A DNA stretch of 64,000 bases from Marinigracilibium pacificum. Its GTDB lineage: Bacteria > Bacteroidota > Bacteroidia > Cytophagales > Cyclobacteriaceae. The notes under the pieces were generated by a model. It did no database searches, had not been told where the DNA came from, and saw only the letters and a list, made by a program, of their open reading frames with translations. Below, in pieces: positions 35,788 through 45,318 of the stretch (position 1 is its first letter; the number at the start of each line of letters is the position of its first letter). The DNA lies in the NCBI RefSeq assembly GCF_012926615.1, contig NZ_JABBNU010000008.1, forward strand, positions 124,001 through 188,000, in the 5' to 3' direction. A program made the translations under genes and the position numbers.

Positions 35788-36809
35788 ATATTCCTTAACA
35801 GCATTTTAAGACTTTGCTTCACAATTTCTCCCATTGAATTACATTCGAGAAACTGTGGAGCTTCATAATGATCTGCAAGTTCTTTTTTAAGGCTTTCTAC
35901 ATTTTCAGGTAATGAAATCTTATCTACAATCATTACATCAATCAGGTCTTTAAGCGCATATCTTGATGCTCTGATTCTATGAACAATCAAAGCTCGTTCC
36001 TCTTTTTGATATTGCCTTACAGATTCAGGAGTCATTGTTTCAAGCCCCAGTTTAATAAGTGGGTAATTCTGTTTAAAATATTTAGGCATGTAAATAGCTT
36101 TTCTGCCTTCGTATGATTGCTGATCAAAATCAATAGACCTGATTCTGTAGTGTATTTCTTCAAAATCGGGAGTGATATCAATAACAAAATTACTTGAGTG
36201 CATGTCACCAAGAAGTCTGACAAAGCATCTTTCATTAAATTTCACAAACTCCTTTGCCAGTCTGATCTTGTTTAGTTGGGGATCTCTAAGGTAAGTGATA
36301 ATAAACTGATCTCCAGGAACGCCAGCAATATGCTCTTCTATAAGTGTATCACCATCTACCAGATAATTTATTCTGTTAGGGGAAAGATGATGTTCTAATT
36401 CGAGCCCATAAATCCTACTTGCATCTGCCTTTTTTACATAGAAATAATCGAAATTATCATTTATTTGATTAACAATACGTACCCTGAAAGGCATACTATT
36501 TCCATAAGGACATATATCTACTCTGTCAATAAACAAATGTTCAATCACAGAAAGATCTCCATCTGATTTCAGTAACGCATAGATTTTTTTAAGGCTTTCA
36601 TTAATATTGCCCATTTCACTTGGCGAGTAAAAAACTGTCTCCCAAAGTGTATCATCACCTTTGCGATCATATAAAGCAATGGTGCTATTAAACCTCAACA
36701 AGTCTGAATACTTTATTGGAGATTTAAATGATCGATCATGCTTGTGCAGGTAGCTTCTCAGACCATTACTTATTTGAAAAGGTATTTTCTTCTTACTAAT
36801 TAGAGCCAT
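35784..36809 (-). CDS. Uncharacterised protein with kinase-like catalytic motifs
   Basis: The product has 341 residues and no signal peptide. Residues 201-208 (GDMHSSNF) resemble the HGDLHxxN catalytic loop of aminoglycoside-, choline- and LPS-kinase-like proteins, and IDFD (226-229) resembles the metal-binding DFG/DxD. A Lys pair (YVKKADASR, about 125) followed by EHH may be the ATP-anchoring Lys and Glu. I cannot assign a family. Neighbours (an LtaS-like phosphotransferase and a GT9 glycosyltransferase) suggest a role in surface glycan phosphorylation, but this is inference. Confidence 0.6.
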   Translation of the reverse strand: MALISKKKIPFQISNGLRSYLHKHDRSFKSPIKYSDLLRFNSTIALYDRKGDDTLWETVFYSPSEMGNINESLKKIYALLKSDGDLSVIEHLFIDRVDICPYGNSMPFRVRIVNQINDNFDYFYVKKADASRIYGLELEHHLSPNRINYLVDGDTLIEEHIAGVPGDQFIITYLRDPQLNKIRLAKEFVKFNERCFVRLLGDMHSSNFVIDITPDFEEIHYRIRSIDFDQQSYEGRKAIYMPKYFKQNYPLIKLGLETMTPESVRQYQKEERALIVHRIRASRYALKDLIDVMIVDKISLPENVESLKKELADHYEAPQFLECNSMGEIVKQSLKMLLRNI

Positions 36810-36995
36810 TAAAATAAACCATTTGGACTAAAATATAAATTACCACTTGGTTATCCCACTATTTATTAATTTTAGGGTTTATATTAAACCCAAATAACAT
36901 ATAAAGTCGTTTATTGCTTTGTTAGCAAATAAATTCATTGTTAATAATGGGTTAAAGTTAATTAAGTTCTGTATTCCGCATACAAAAAGTTTATA

Positions 36996-38837
36996 ATGAA
37001 AGAACGATTTATATATCTGGCAAAAATTTTTGGTCTTTTTACACTTGCCGGTATTTTTATTAGACTGGTGTTTTTAATTTTTCATTTTGGTGAAATGACC
37101 AGGAATGCCGGGTTCACTGATGTCTTCATGGCTTTTGTGCATGGTATCAGAATGGATTTTTCTATTGCAGGATACATACTTGCCCTTCCAGTACTTTTAA
37201 CTGTAATTGGATTTTTAATCCCGAATAAAATCCAATTCTATTTGAACAGAATTATTCTAGTAATATTTGCTGTTGTTCTTTCAATGATGGCCACTGTTGA
37301 TATCAAGTTATTTCAATATTGGGGATTCAGGCTAGATACAGCTCCTTTGCTTTTCCTTGAAACTCCAGGTGAGGCTGTTGCCAGTTTGAGCATTGCTGAA
37401 ATGATTATTCCATTTCTTTATTTAGTGATTCTTTGCAGCCTTTTGATTGCCGGAGTTTTCAGAATCACAAAAGATATACTTCAATTCCCAAAATATAAAT
37501 TACAAAATTCAATAGCCTTCCTTTTACTTTTAGGCTTTCTGATAATTCCTATTAGAGGAGGTGTAGGTATCGCTCCATTAAATCCCGGGTCGGTATTTTT
37601 TAGTAACTACTCCGAAATAAACCAGTTGGCATTAAATCCGGCATGGAATTTCAATTATACACTCTCCAAATACGATCCTGATGCTCTAAAAAAGGAATGG
37701 TACGACGATGTTAAGGCTGATTCTATATTAACAGAAGCATATTCCAAAGGGCCATATATGGAAGTCTTAAATACCAAAAGACCTAACATCTTATTGATCA
37801 TTATTGAAAGCATGGCTTCAAAGTTTATGCACAGAACCTATAAAGGTGACACTGTAACTCCATATCTTGATCAATTAAGCAGAGAAGGTATCTATTTTAA
37901 TAACTTTTACGCTTCAGGTGACAGATCGCATAAAGGTATGACTGCAATATTTAGTGGTTTTCCTGCTCATCCGGTAGCTCCGGTAATTAAATATCCGGCA
38001 ATAGCTTATGGACTCCCAAATATAATCAGGGACTTAAAAAGTGAAGGGTACAAAACCAGCTACGTTTATGGTGGTGACTTGGCCTTTGCAAATTTTAATG
38101 GTTATTTCCTATCTGCAGGAACTGATGAATTAATAACTGAAAGCAACTTTCCTGATTCATTAAGCACAACAAAATGGGGTGTTCATGATAATATCGTAAG
38201 TGACACTCTACTTAATCATATTAAACAAAAAAGCTCTATCCCTTGGTTTACAACCTGGTTTACTCTTTCAAATCACCCTCCATACGAACTACCAGAGAAT
38301 CCAAAATTCGGATCTGAAACGTTAGAAGATAAAGTGTACTCTACATCCCATTTTACAGATCAGCAAATACAAAAAGTTGTTGATTCTCTAAAATCAAATA
38401 ATGAATTATGGTCAGACCTTCTTGTTATAATAATGGCAGACCATGGAGTAAGAGATCCGGATGGCTCAGATTATTTTGCCCCTGAAACGTTTCAAATTCC
38501 AATGATATGGACAGGTGGTGCACTTAATCATACTGGTTTTTCAATAGACAGACTTTCATCTCAAACTGATTTTGCAGCAACACTTTTGGGAGAAATGGAA
38601 ATGGACTATTCAGAGTATTATTTCTCTAAAAATTTGTTTCAAATTGATTATAAACCAATGGCATGGTATAGTTTCAGCAATGGTTATAGTCTAAAAGTCC
38701 CTAATGGAACCTATAGCTTCAGCACATCTTCCGGAGACTTCATTGCTAAAGACTCATCAATAACGGAGGCCGATTTTGAAGTTGGACAAGCTTACCTTCA
38801 GAAAGTGTATAAAAAATTTACAGAAAAAAGAGAATAA
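36996..38837 (+). CDS. LTA synthase family (alkaline phosphatase superfamily) membrane phosphotransferase
   Basis: The product has 613 residues. Five transmembrane helices fill the first 200 residues. The extracytoplasmic sulfatase-like domain begins RPNILLIIIESMASKF, continues YASGDRSHKGMTAIFSGFPAHP (nucleophile region, Ser where Thr is common), and ends with VIIMADHGVRD. Enzymes of this family transfer phosphoglycerol or phosphoethanolamine to glycans or lipids, so in this Gram-negative it probably decorates LPS or another envelope glycan. Confidence 0.88.
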   Translation: MKERFIYLAKIFGLFTLAGIFIRLVFLIFHFGEMTRNAGFTDVFMAFVHGIRMDFSIAGYILALPVLLTVIGFLIPNKIQFYLNRIILVIFAVVLSMMATVDIKLFQYWGFRLDTAPLLFLETPGEAVASLSIAEMIIPFLYLVILCSLLIAGVFRITKDILQFPKYKLQNSIAFLLLLGFLIIPIRGGVGIAPLNPGSVFFSNYSEINQLALNPAWNFNYTLSKYDPDALKKEWYDDVKADSILTEAYSKGPYMEVLNTKRPNILLIIIESMASKFMHRTYKGDTVTPYLDQLSREGIYFNNFYASGDRSHKGMTAIFSGFPAHPVAPVIKYPAIAYGLPNIIRDLKSEGYKTSYVYGGDLAFANFNGYFLSAGTDELITESNFPDSLSTTKWGVHDNIVSDTLLNHIKQKSSIPWFTTWFTLSNHPPYELPENPKFGSETLEDKVYSTSHFTDQQIQKVVDSLKSNNELWSDLLVIIMADHGVRDPDGSDYFAPETFQIPMIWTGGALNHTGFSIDRLSSQTDFAATLLGEMEMDYSEYYFSKNLFQIDYKPMAWYSFSNGYSLKVPNGTYSFSTSSGDFIAKDSSITEADFEVGQAYLQKVYKKFTEKRE

Positions 38838-38887
38838 AAATAGCTCTCCCGATTATTTCGGCGCCATTATTATTCTCTTTGCTATAT

Positions 38888-38903
38888 ATTACTTTAAAGT
38901 AAT
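38888..38903. repeat. Perfect palindrome between convergent genes
   Basis: ATTACTTTAAAGTAAT is a perfect 16-bp palindrome in the 75-bp gap between the LtaS-like and GT9 genes. On the plus strand it is followed after six bases by six T residues, so it may be a weak terminator; AT-only palindromes also arise by chance. Confidence 0.3.
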
Positions 38904-38912
38904 GAGTCTTTT

Positions 38913-39935
38913 TTAAGGCAGATAGAAATCAAAAACCTGGTCTTCCATACATTTAAAATGACCTTTAGGGCATTTTTTGAACCCCATTTTTGAGCACGGT
39001 CTGCAATCAATTTTATTATTTTCGAAAACGATAAACTTCGTTTTATAAGGATAGAAACCAAATGCAGGCACTGTATTACCCCAGATACTATATATAGTCT
39101 TCTTAAGCGCTGCTGAAATATGCATAAGTCCGGTATCATGAGCAAATACCACCAAAGATTGTCGTGCTAAAGATGCTGATTGATTCAAATTATATTTACC
39201 ACAAGCATTAAAAATCACAGTTTTCTTACCGAGCTCTTTTAATTTCTCCTCATAAGGTTCTGACGCCTCATTCCTTTCAAAAAACTTTTCAATCTTATTG
39301 GCTACATCCACATCATCAGGACCTCCTATTAATACAATTGGCTTGGCAATTTTATCACACAATTCTACTAGTTTGTGATATGGCAATCGTTTGGTAGCAT
39401 GTGCCCCTCCAATGACAACCGCTACATATTCTTGATGATGAGTTTCCGGTAAATCATTAACAATGTCAACTTCATCTTCGGGCGGAATAAAATAATCAAG
39501 TCCAAGATCGTCACTTTTAACACCAAGTGGAGTTGCTGCTGACATATACCTATCAACAACATGGTTTTTAGGCATTTTATCAATCTTAAACTTGGTAAGT
39601 AGAAAGCGCTCGATGTTAGCTTTATAATACGAATATGCCGGGATATCCCGCATCCTAAATTTAATAATACGCGTTCTGAGGTTATTATGTAGATCAACTA
39701 TATAATCGAACTTCTCTTCCTTTAATTCTTTGATCAGATCTCCTAGCGATCCGGTTAATGTATGAACTTTATCTACATAAGGATTTGGCTGAATTATCTT
39801 CTGAAATCCGGGTTTGGTACAATAGTGAATTTCTGCATTTAACTGAGTTTTCAATACCCTGACTACCGGAGTTGTTAAAACAATATCCCCAATTGATGAA
39901 AACCTAAGTATTAAAATTTTCGGATTTTCCTTCAT
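38913..39935 (-). CDS. Glycosyltransferase family 9 protein (heptosyltransferase-like)
   Basis: The product has 340 residues. It begins ILILRFSSIGDIVLTTPVVRVLK and has the GT9 donor-site region VVFAHDTGLMHISAALKK (about 267-284) and GNTVPAFGFYPY. A Cys cluster (CRPCSKMGFKKCPKGHFKC) lies near the C-terminus, as in many GT9 enzymes. It likely adds a sugar to the LPS core. Its ATG directly follows the polX stop, so the two are co-transcribed. Confidence 0.88.
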   Translation of the reverse strand: MKENPKILILRFSSIGDIVLTTPVVRVLKTQLNAEIHYCTKPGFQKIIQPNPYVDKVHTLTGSLGDLIKELKEEKFDYIVDLHNNLRTRIIKFRMRDIPAYSYYKANIERFLLTKFKIDKMPKNHVVDRYMSAATPLGVKSDDLGLDYFIPPEDEVDIVNDLPETHHQEYVAVVIGGAHATKRLPYHKLVELCDKIAKPIVLIGGPDDVDVANKIEKFFERNEASEPYEEKLKELGKKTVIFNACGKYNLNQSASLARQSLVVFAHDTGLMHISAALKKTIYSIWGNTVPAFGFYPYKTKFIVFENNKIDCRPCSKMGFKKCPKGHFKCMEDQVFDFYLP

Positions 39936-41636
39936 TTATATTTTTGATTTCCTTTCTTCAAAATATTTAGCCAGCTCATTTACTCCTAAAGAATTCAGAT
40001 TCATGTTTTCAGTAAGACCACCTTTTCGACCGACAATAACTCCAAATTTAACATGATCATACCCGGCCAATTCATGTGCATCCGGATTAATAGATAGCCT
40101 AACGCCTTTTTCAATTGCATATCGCACCCACATCCAGTCAAGATCCAGACGCCACGGATTCGCATTAATTTCTATCACAACATTATTCTCTGCTGCTGCA
40201 TCAATAACAGCTTTATGATCAATTGGGTATCCCTCCCTTCTTAATAATAAACGCCCTGTAGGGTGACCAAGAATAGTTGTATATGGGTTTTTAATTGCAG
40301 TTATTAATCTATTTGTTGCCTTGGCCTTATCCATATTTAAAGGAGAATGAATCGAAGCAACAATAAAATCAAATCCGCTCAGTATATCATTTTCATAATC
40401 AAGGCTACCATCTGTCAAAATATCTGACTCAATCCCTTTGAAAATTTTAAACGGTGCCAATTCTTCATTTAATTTATCAATTTCCTCCCATTGCTTTTTT
40501 ATTCTATTCTCCTGAAGACCGTTTGCATAACCGGCAGTTTTACTGTGATCAGTTATCCCTAGATATTCATACCCCCTTTTCATGCAATCTTCTGCCATTT
40601 CACGGAGGGTATTTTTACCATCGCTGTATGTAGAGTGAGCATGAAGTATCCCTTTTACACTCTGTTCAGTCAAAAGGTTATTTCTATTTTCATCTTGAGA
40701 CCACTCAAATTCAAATTGACCTTCCCGACACTCTGGTTCAATATATGGCAGCCCTGCTGTTTCATATATCTCTGTTTCAGATTTAAAAGTGCCGGTTCTA
40801 TTTATGTTGAATAATGTTTCTCCGTCATTAAGCCTAAAATTCAGGTGTAATGGAGATCCGGTTGTCTCAAACAATCTATTAATAAATCTCTTTTCACTTG
40901 AATAGAATATTTCAATTTGCATTCCTGATTCCGAATGAATCCCTCTCATTGCAAATGGCCCTGATTCTTCCTCTGAAAATGAAAACTTTTTATTCTCTGA
41001 AAGCTTACTTTCCCAAAGATCAGGATCTTCAACACCAACAACATATGATAACTTTTCAATAACCGGCATTTTCCTTCTTAAGGCACCCGTATCTGAAACT
41101 TTATCAGTATTTAAAATCGTTTTTAGCTCTTGGCACACCTGATTATTTAATTCGATCACAGCGGCATAATGCAATTTACCTTCGTTAGAACGCATGTACA
41201 TTATTTGCTCAATGATCTTTTCTTCAGTCTTGGCACCGAAGCCTTTCATCTTAGATAATTTCCCCTCTTCTGCTGCTTTCAGAAGCTTATCCACAGAATC
41301 GATCCCTTCATCATGCCATAAAGCTGCAATCTTTTTCGGACCGATCCCTTTTACCTCCATCATGTTTAATACACCTTCAGGAGTTTTTGATATTAGATCA
41401 TCAAGCTGAGTAAATGATCCGTTTTGCTTTGCTTCAGAAATCGCTTCAACAATGCTCTTTCCCACTCCATCTATACCTGCTATTTCATCAGCAGACATGT
41501 CAGAAAGAGTTCCTTCAAAACGTTCTAATTTAAATGCCGCATTACTATAGCCTCTAACCTTGAACGGATTCTCACCATGAAGTTCCATTAAATCGGCTGC
41601 CTGCTTCAGTAATTTTATAATCGTTTTATTATCCAA
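39936..41636 (-). CDS. PolX-like protein: helix-hairpin-helix region, degenerate polymerase X domain, PHP domain
   Basis: The product has 566 residues. Residues 1-150 carry HhH repeats ([38 protein letters not shown]). The polymerase palm motif that normally reads GSxRR...DIDLL is [17 protein letters not shown] (184-200), so the catalytic DxD is absent. The PHP phosphoesterase domain is intact: HAHSTYSDG (332-340), ITDHS, GIESDI, ASIHSPL, GHPTGR and NPDAHE. It probably works as a DNA-repair nuclease or phosphoesterase rather than a polymerase. Confidence 0.88.
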   Translation of the reverse strand: MDNKTIIKLLKQAADLMELHGENPFKVRGYSNAAFKLERFEGTLSDMSADEIAGIDGVGKSIVEAISEAKQNGSFTQLDDLISKTPEGVLNMMEVKGIGPKKIAALWHDEGIDSVDKLLKAAEEGKLSKMKGFGAKTEEKIIEQIMYMRSNEGKLHYAAVIELNNQVCQELKTILNTDKVSDTGALRRKMPVIEKLSYVVGVEDPDLWESKLSENKKFSFSEEESGPFAMRGIHSESGMQIEIFYSSEKRFINRLFETTGSPLHLNFRLNDGETLFNINRTGTFKSETEIYETAGLPYIEPECREGQFEFEWSQDENRNNLLTEQSVKGILHAHSTYSDGKNTLREMAEDCMKRGYEYLGITDHSKTAGYANGLQENRIKKQWEEIDKLNEELAPFKIFKGIESDILTDGSLDYENDILSGFDFIVASIHSPLNMDKAKATNRLITAIKNPYTTILGHPTGRLLLRREGYPIDHKAVIDAAAENNVVIEINANPWRLDLDWMWVRYAIEKGVRLSINPDAHELAGYDHVKFGVIVGRKGGLTENMNLNSLGVNELAKYFEERKSKI

Positions 41637-41671
41637 GATTTTTAATTATTTTAAATCGACGAATCAATATG

Positions 41672-41679
41672 CAAATTTA
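41672..41679 (-). promoter_or_regulatory. Predicted -7 promoter box of polX
   Basis: The minus strand reads TAAATTTG (fits TAnnTTTG) 36 bases upstream of the polX ATG. No TTTG is found at 19-base spacing. Confidence 0.35.
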
Positions 41680-41716
41680 AGATTATACCTGGTTTAAAAT
41701 ACGAAAGGTTAAACAA

Positions 41717-42121
41717 ATGAACTACTGGATCATTAAATCTGAACCTGAGGAATATAGTTTTCAGGACCTTGTAAAAGAAAAAAAAGGTGTTTGGAGCGGA
41801 GTTAGAAACTATCAGGCCAGGAATAACCTCAACAATATGAAAGTCGGTGACAAGCTTTTATTTTATCATAGCGGGAAAAATGCTGGTATAGTGGCTATTG
41901 CTGAAGTAGCCAAAGAATCATACCCTGACCCAACTGCAAATGATGATAAGTGGACAGCTGTTGATGTCAAACCGGTAGAAGAATTAAATAACAAGGTTAC
42001 CCTTAAAGAAATTAAAAATCATGATATTATGGCTGATTCTTTGCTAGTCAGGCAATCCAGACTATCAGTTATCCCGTTAAATAAGGAAGAATACGATTTT
42101 ATAATTAATTTGTCTCAATAA
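41717..42121 (+). CDS. EVE domain-containing protein
   Basis: The product has 134 residues and is one EVE domain: MNYWIIKSEPEEYSFQDLVKEKKGVWSGVRNYQARNNL, VGDKLLFYHSG, GIVAIAEV and DKWTAVDVKP. EVE domains (PUA-like) are thought to bind modified bases in DNA or RNA. No restriction or defence gene is adjacent. It is divergent from polX. Confidence 0.93.
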   Translation: MNYWIIKSEPEEYSFQDLVKEKKGVWSGVRNYQARNNLNNMKVGDKLLFYHSGKNAGIVAIAEVAKESYPDPTANDDKWTAVDVKPVEELNNKVTLKEIKNHDIMADSLLVRQSRLSVIPLNKEEYDFIINLSQ

Positions 42122-42139
42122 AGGCTAATTACAATAAAT

Positions 42140-43669
42140 ATGAGAATATTATTGCTATCAACCATACTCACATACTTTTTTACACCTGTACTTCTTGCTC
42201 AAATTGTGCAACCTGAAAGGCTTGAAATTGAATTAGGAAACAACGATGAGTTTTTTGAAATATATTCTGCCGGGGAAGATGGGATTTTTATTTACAGAGA
42301 TACCAAAGACAGAGAAGATGGAGGGCTTTTATGGGAGGTTTCATTGTACAATACTGATTTTGAGTTAGTCTGGACAAAACTTTTCAAGGTTGAATATGGG
42401 TTTGAAGTAATCGGACATGACTATAATAATGGAAGACTATTTCTACTTTTCTCAAAAGGAGGAACCGAAAAAGGTGATTTAAAGGTTTTTCGTGTGATGG
42501 CTGCAGACGGAAGCGTTTCAGCACATGAAATCAACCGCCCTATCCCGATCGTTCTTACCCATTTTGAATCAATTGATGATATTTTATTATTCGCCGGAAA
42601 AACAAAGTACAAGACCAACGCAGCATTATATAATCTAAAGGAAAAGAGGTTTATAGCATTGCAAGGATTATACACTGAAAATAGTGACCTACTGGAAATA
42701 CAGAGAAACTTCTCAATGGGAGTTTTTCAACTAACATTTTTGGAACGTAAACCTAGAGTAAATCAATTCATCTCAGTTAAATCATACGACCTGCAAGGAA
42801 CATTATTATTTGACACAGAGTTAACCCCCGGAACAGAGCATAATTTTATAGATGGGACATCCACTTCATTCCTAAATGATGAACCTTTCATAATAGGCAC
42901 ATGGTCTAATAATAAGTCACAATACAGCAGAGGGATGTTTTTTGGTGAGCTTTCTCCAAATCCGGGAGAAGAAGATAAAGTTAAGTTTTATAGCTACGTT
43001 GATTTCCAAAATTTCTTTTCTTACCTGAAAGACAGTAAAGAAAAAAGGATTCGTGAACGAATAATCAGGAAAAAAAATAAAGGTAAAAAACCGAAGTTCA
43101 ACTACCGATTATTAATCCATGACGTAATTAAAAGAGATAATAATTATATCGTTGTTGGCGAAGTATTTTATCCTACTTATATCAGGCAGGATTATATGCC
43201 AAGATCTGGTTATTATCCACCTTCTACATTTGATTATTACCCTGGTACAGGTCAGATTATTAGCGAATTTAACTTTTCTCATGCGGTGATTTTGTCATTT
43301 GATGAAAATGGCCAAATGCTCTGGGACAATAGTTTTGAAATAGATGAGATTAAAACCTCATTTTTAGAACATCAGGTAAGTATAGATGTAAATCCTGATC
43401 GAATTGCTTTGCTCTATTTCTATGAAGGAAAAATAAAAAGCCAGATTATCAAAGGAGACCAGGTAATAGAAGATAAGACAGATACAGAAATAAAGTTAAA
43501 AGAAGATGGCGATGAATTAAAAGATGGCTATTATGAATTCGGAAAGCTTGAAAAATGGTACGGAAAATACTTTTTTGCTTATGGATTACAACGAATTAAA
43601 AATAATTCTGACCAATCCGGTTCATCAAGAAAAGTATTCTATATAAATAAAATCTATTATGAAGATTAA
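42140..43669 (+). CDS. Hypothetical secreted protein
   Basis: The product has 509 residues and no recognised family. It has a signal peptide (LLLSTILTYFFTPVLLAQ) and a beta-rich body with propeller-like segments (GGLLWEVSLYNTDFELVWTKLF, VILSFDENGQMLWDNSF). A basic stretch (KEKRIRERIIRKKNKGKKPK, about 295-315) and a Tyr/Pro-rich loop (about 350-372) interrupt it. It lies 18 bp after the EVE gene and 56 bp before pyrR. Confidence 0.72.
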   Translation: MRILLLSTILTYFFTPVLLAQIVQPERLEIELGNNDEFFEIYSAGEDGIFIYRDTKDREDGGLLWEVSLYNTDFELVWTKLFKVEYGFEVIGHDYNNGRLFLLFSKGGTEKGDLKVFRVMAADGSVSAHEINRPIPIVLTHFESIDDILLFAGKTKYKTNAALYNLKEKRFIALQGLYTENSDLLEIQRNFSMGVFQLTFLERKPRVNQFISVKSYDLQGTLLFDTELTPGTEHNFIDGTSTSFLNDEPFIIGTWSNNKSQYSRGMFFGELSPNPGEEDKVKFYSYVDFQNFFSYLKDSKEKRIRERIIRKKNKGKKPKFNYRLLIHDVIKRDNNYIVVGEVFYPTYIRQDYMPRSGYYPPSTFDYYPGTGQIISEFNFSHAVILSFDENGQMLWDNSFEIDEIKTSFLEHQVSIDVNPDRIALLYFYEGKIKSQIIKGDQVIEDKTDTEIKLKEDGDELKDGYYEFGKLEKWYGKYFFAYGLQRIKNNSDQSGSSRKVFYINKIYYED

Positions 43670-43708
43670 TGGATTCATTTATAGATTAGAAAATTCGACG
43701 GTTTGTCC

Positions 43709-43716
43709 TATCTTTG
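43709..43716 (+). promoter_or_regulatory. Predicted promoter of pyrR-pyrB
   Basis: TATCTTTG fits TAnnTTTG. At 19-base spacing upstream is TTAG (43686-43689), one base off TTTG. The pyrR ATG at 43726 is only 9 bases downstream of the box, so the mRNA leader would be extremely short and there is no room for a classical PyrR attenuator. Confidence 0.5.
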
Positions 43717-43725
43717 TTCAAGTTT

Positions 43726-44265
43726 ATGCAAAAACGTATACTTCTTAATCACGACCTTCTGGAAATCACAATTCTACGGTTATGCCAGCAACTGATAGAA
43801 AATCATGGTGATTTCAACAACTCTGTTATCCTGGGATTGCAGCCTAGGGGTAGTCATTTAGCTCTTCAGGTTCATGCACAATTGAAGCAACTTACCGGTA
43901 TTGATATTCCATTAGGATTTCTTGATACTACGTTTCATCGTGATGATTTCAGAAGAAGAGATACTCCGATATCTGCAAACCAAACAGATATTCCATTCCT
44001 ACTTGAAGACAGAAATGTAATTCTTATTGATGATGTTCTTTTTACAGGACGTAGTGTAAGAGCTGCTATGGATGCAATGATTGCCTTTGGTAGACCATTG
44101 ACTGTAGAGTTACTTGTGCTTGTAAATAGGAAATATAGTAGAGACCTTCCGATCGAACCCAATTATACCGGCAGAAATGTAAACACGATCAAGTCTCAAA
44201 AAGTTCTTGTTGAATGGAAAGACCAGGGGGCAAGTGAAAATAATGTTTGGCTTATAGACAATTGA
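43726..44265 (+). CDS. pyrR: PyrR family uracil phosphoribosyltransferase/regulator
   Basis: The product has 179 residues. The PRPP-binding motif is VILIDDVLFTGRSVRAAMDA, with LGLQPRGSHLA and TFHRDDFRRR as in PyrR. It can convert uracil to UMP and in Bacillus binds pyr mRNA. Here the leader is too short for attenuation, so any regulation must differ. An in-frame TTG four codons upstream was not chosen. pyrB follows after 10 bp. Confidence 0.93.
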   Translation: MQKRILLNHDLLEITILRLCQQLIENHGDFNNSVILGLQPRGSHLALQVHAQLKQLTGIDIPLGFLDTTFHRDDFRRRDTPISANQTDIPFLLEDRNVILIDDVLFTGRSVRAAMDAMIAFGRPLTVELLVLVNRKYSRDLPIEPNYTGRNVNTIKSQKVLVEWKDQGASENNVWLIDN

Positions 44266-44275
44266 ATATTAATTA

Positions 44276-45226
44276 ATGGACCGGCTAAGCGTAAAACATC
44301 TACTTGGAATTAAAGATCTTACTAAAGAAGATATTGAACTTCTTTTTCAAACAGCTTCATCATTTAAGGAAGTAATCAATCGCCCAATCAAAAAAGTACC
44401 TTCACTTAGAGATATTACTATCGCGAATGTATTTTTTGAAAACTCAACCAGAACGAGATTATCATTCGAGCTGGCTGAAAAAAGGCTAAGTGCTGACGTT
44501 ATCAATTTTTCTTCATCAAACAGTTCAGTAAAAAAAGGGGAAACTCTGGTTGATACTGTTCAGAATATTCTTGCCATGAAGGTTGATATGATTGTTATGC
44601 GTCACAGTAGTCCCGGGGCGCCTCACTTTCTGGCCAAAAGCCTCGCTAATACTAAAACCGGCAAACATGCTGTTGTAGTCAATGCTGGAGACGGCACTCA
44701 CGAACACCCTACACAAGCATTACTTGATACATTTAGTATTCATGAAAAGCTTGGTACTCTAGAGGGTAAAAAAGTTGCAATAATCGGTGATATTCTGCAT
44801 TCCAGAGTAGCCCTTTCTAACATTTATGCACTAAAGAAACTTGGTGCTGAAGTAATGGTTTGCGGACCGAATACACTCTTGCCAAAATACATTACAGATT
44901 TAGGTGTAATTAAAGAGCTTGATGTTGATAAAGCTCTTGAGTGGTGTGATGTAGCTAACGTCTTAAGAATTCAGCTTGAAAGACAACAAATCAAATATTT
45001 CCCTAGTTTACGAGAATATTCCTTATATTATGGAATTGATAAACGACGGTTATCAAAGCTGAATAAAGAGATCATAGTTATGCACCCAGGCCCTATTAAC
45101 AGAGGTGTGGAGTTAGCTTCAGATGCCGCAGATGCTGATAATGCCATTATATTGGATCAAGTTGAAAATGGAGTAGCAATCCGTATGGCAGTACTTTATC
45201 TTCTGGCCTCTAAAAAGCCTCAATAA
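44276..45226 (+). CDS. pyrB: Aspartate carbamoyltransferase catalytic subunit
   Basis: The product has 316 residues with the carbamoyl-phosphate motif [17 protein letters not shown], the HPTQALLD motif and [11 protein letters not shown]. It makes carbamoyl aspartate in pyrimidine synthesis. It forms an operon with pyrR; no regulatory subunit pyrI is adjacent. Confidence 0.97.
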   Translation: MDRLSVKHLLGIKDLTKEDIELLFQTASSFKEVINRPIKKVPSLRDITIANVFFENSTRTRLSFELAEKRLSADVINFSSSNSSVKKGETLVDTVQNILAMKVDMIVMRHSSPGAPHFLAKSLANTKTGKHAVVVNAGDGTHEHPTQALLDTFSIHEKLGTLEGKKVAIIGDILHSRVALSNIYALKKLGAEVMVCGPNTLLPKYITDLGVIKELDVDKALEWCDVANVLRIQLERQQIKYFPSLREYSLYYGIDKRRLSKLNKEIIVMHPGPINRGVELASDAADADNAIILDQVENGVAIRMAVLYLLASKKPQ

Positions 45227-45318
45227 GGCAATTTGTGGTCATACAAACCGTTAGTTTTAATATTTGCGATTTTATTTTTGTACATTTACCAGTGTAGAAC
45301 TGTGTATAAACCATATTA

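Noticed and set aside
41717-42121. EVE protein as a sign of a restriction or defence island
   Set aside because: Neighbours are polX, an exported protein and pyrimidine genes; no methylase, nuclease or helicase defence gene is present.
43714-43725. TTG start for pyrR
   Set aside because: It lies inside the predicted -7 promoter box; the ATG at 43726 is the better start.
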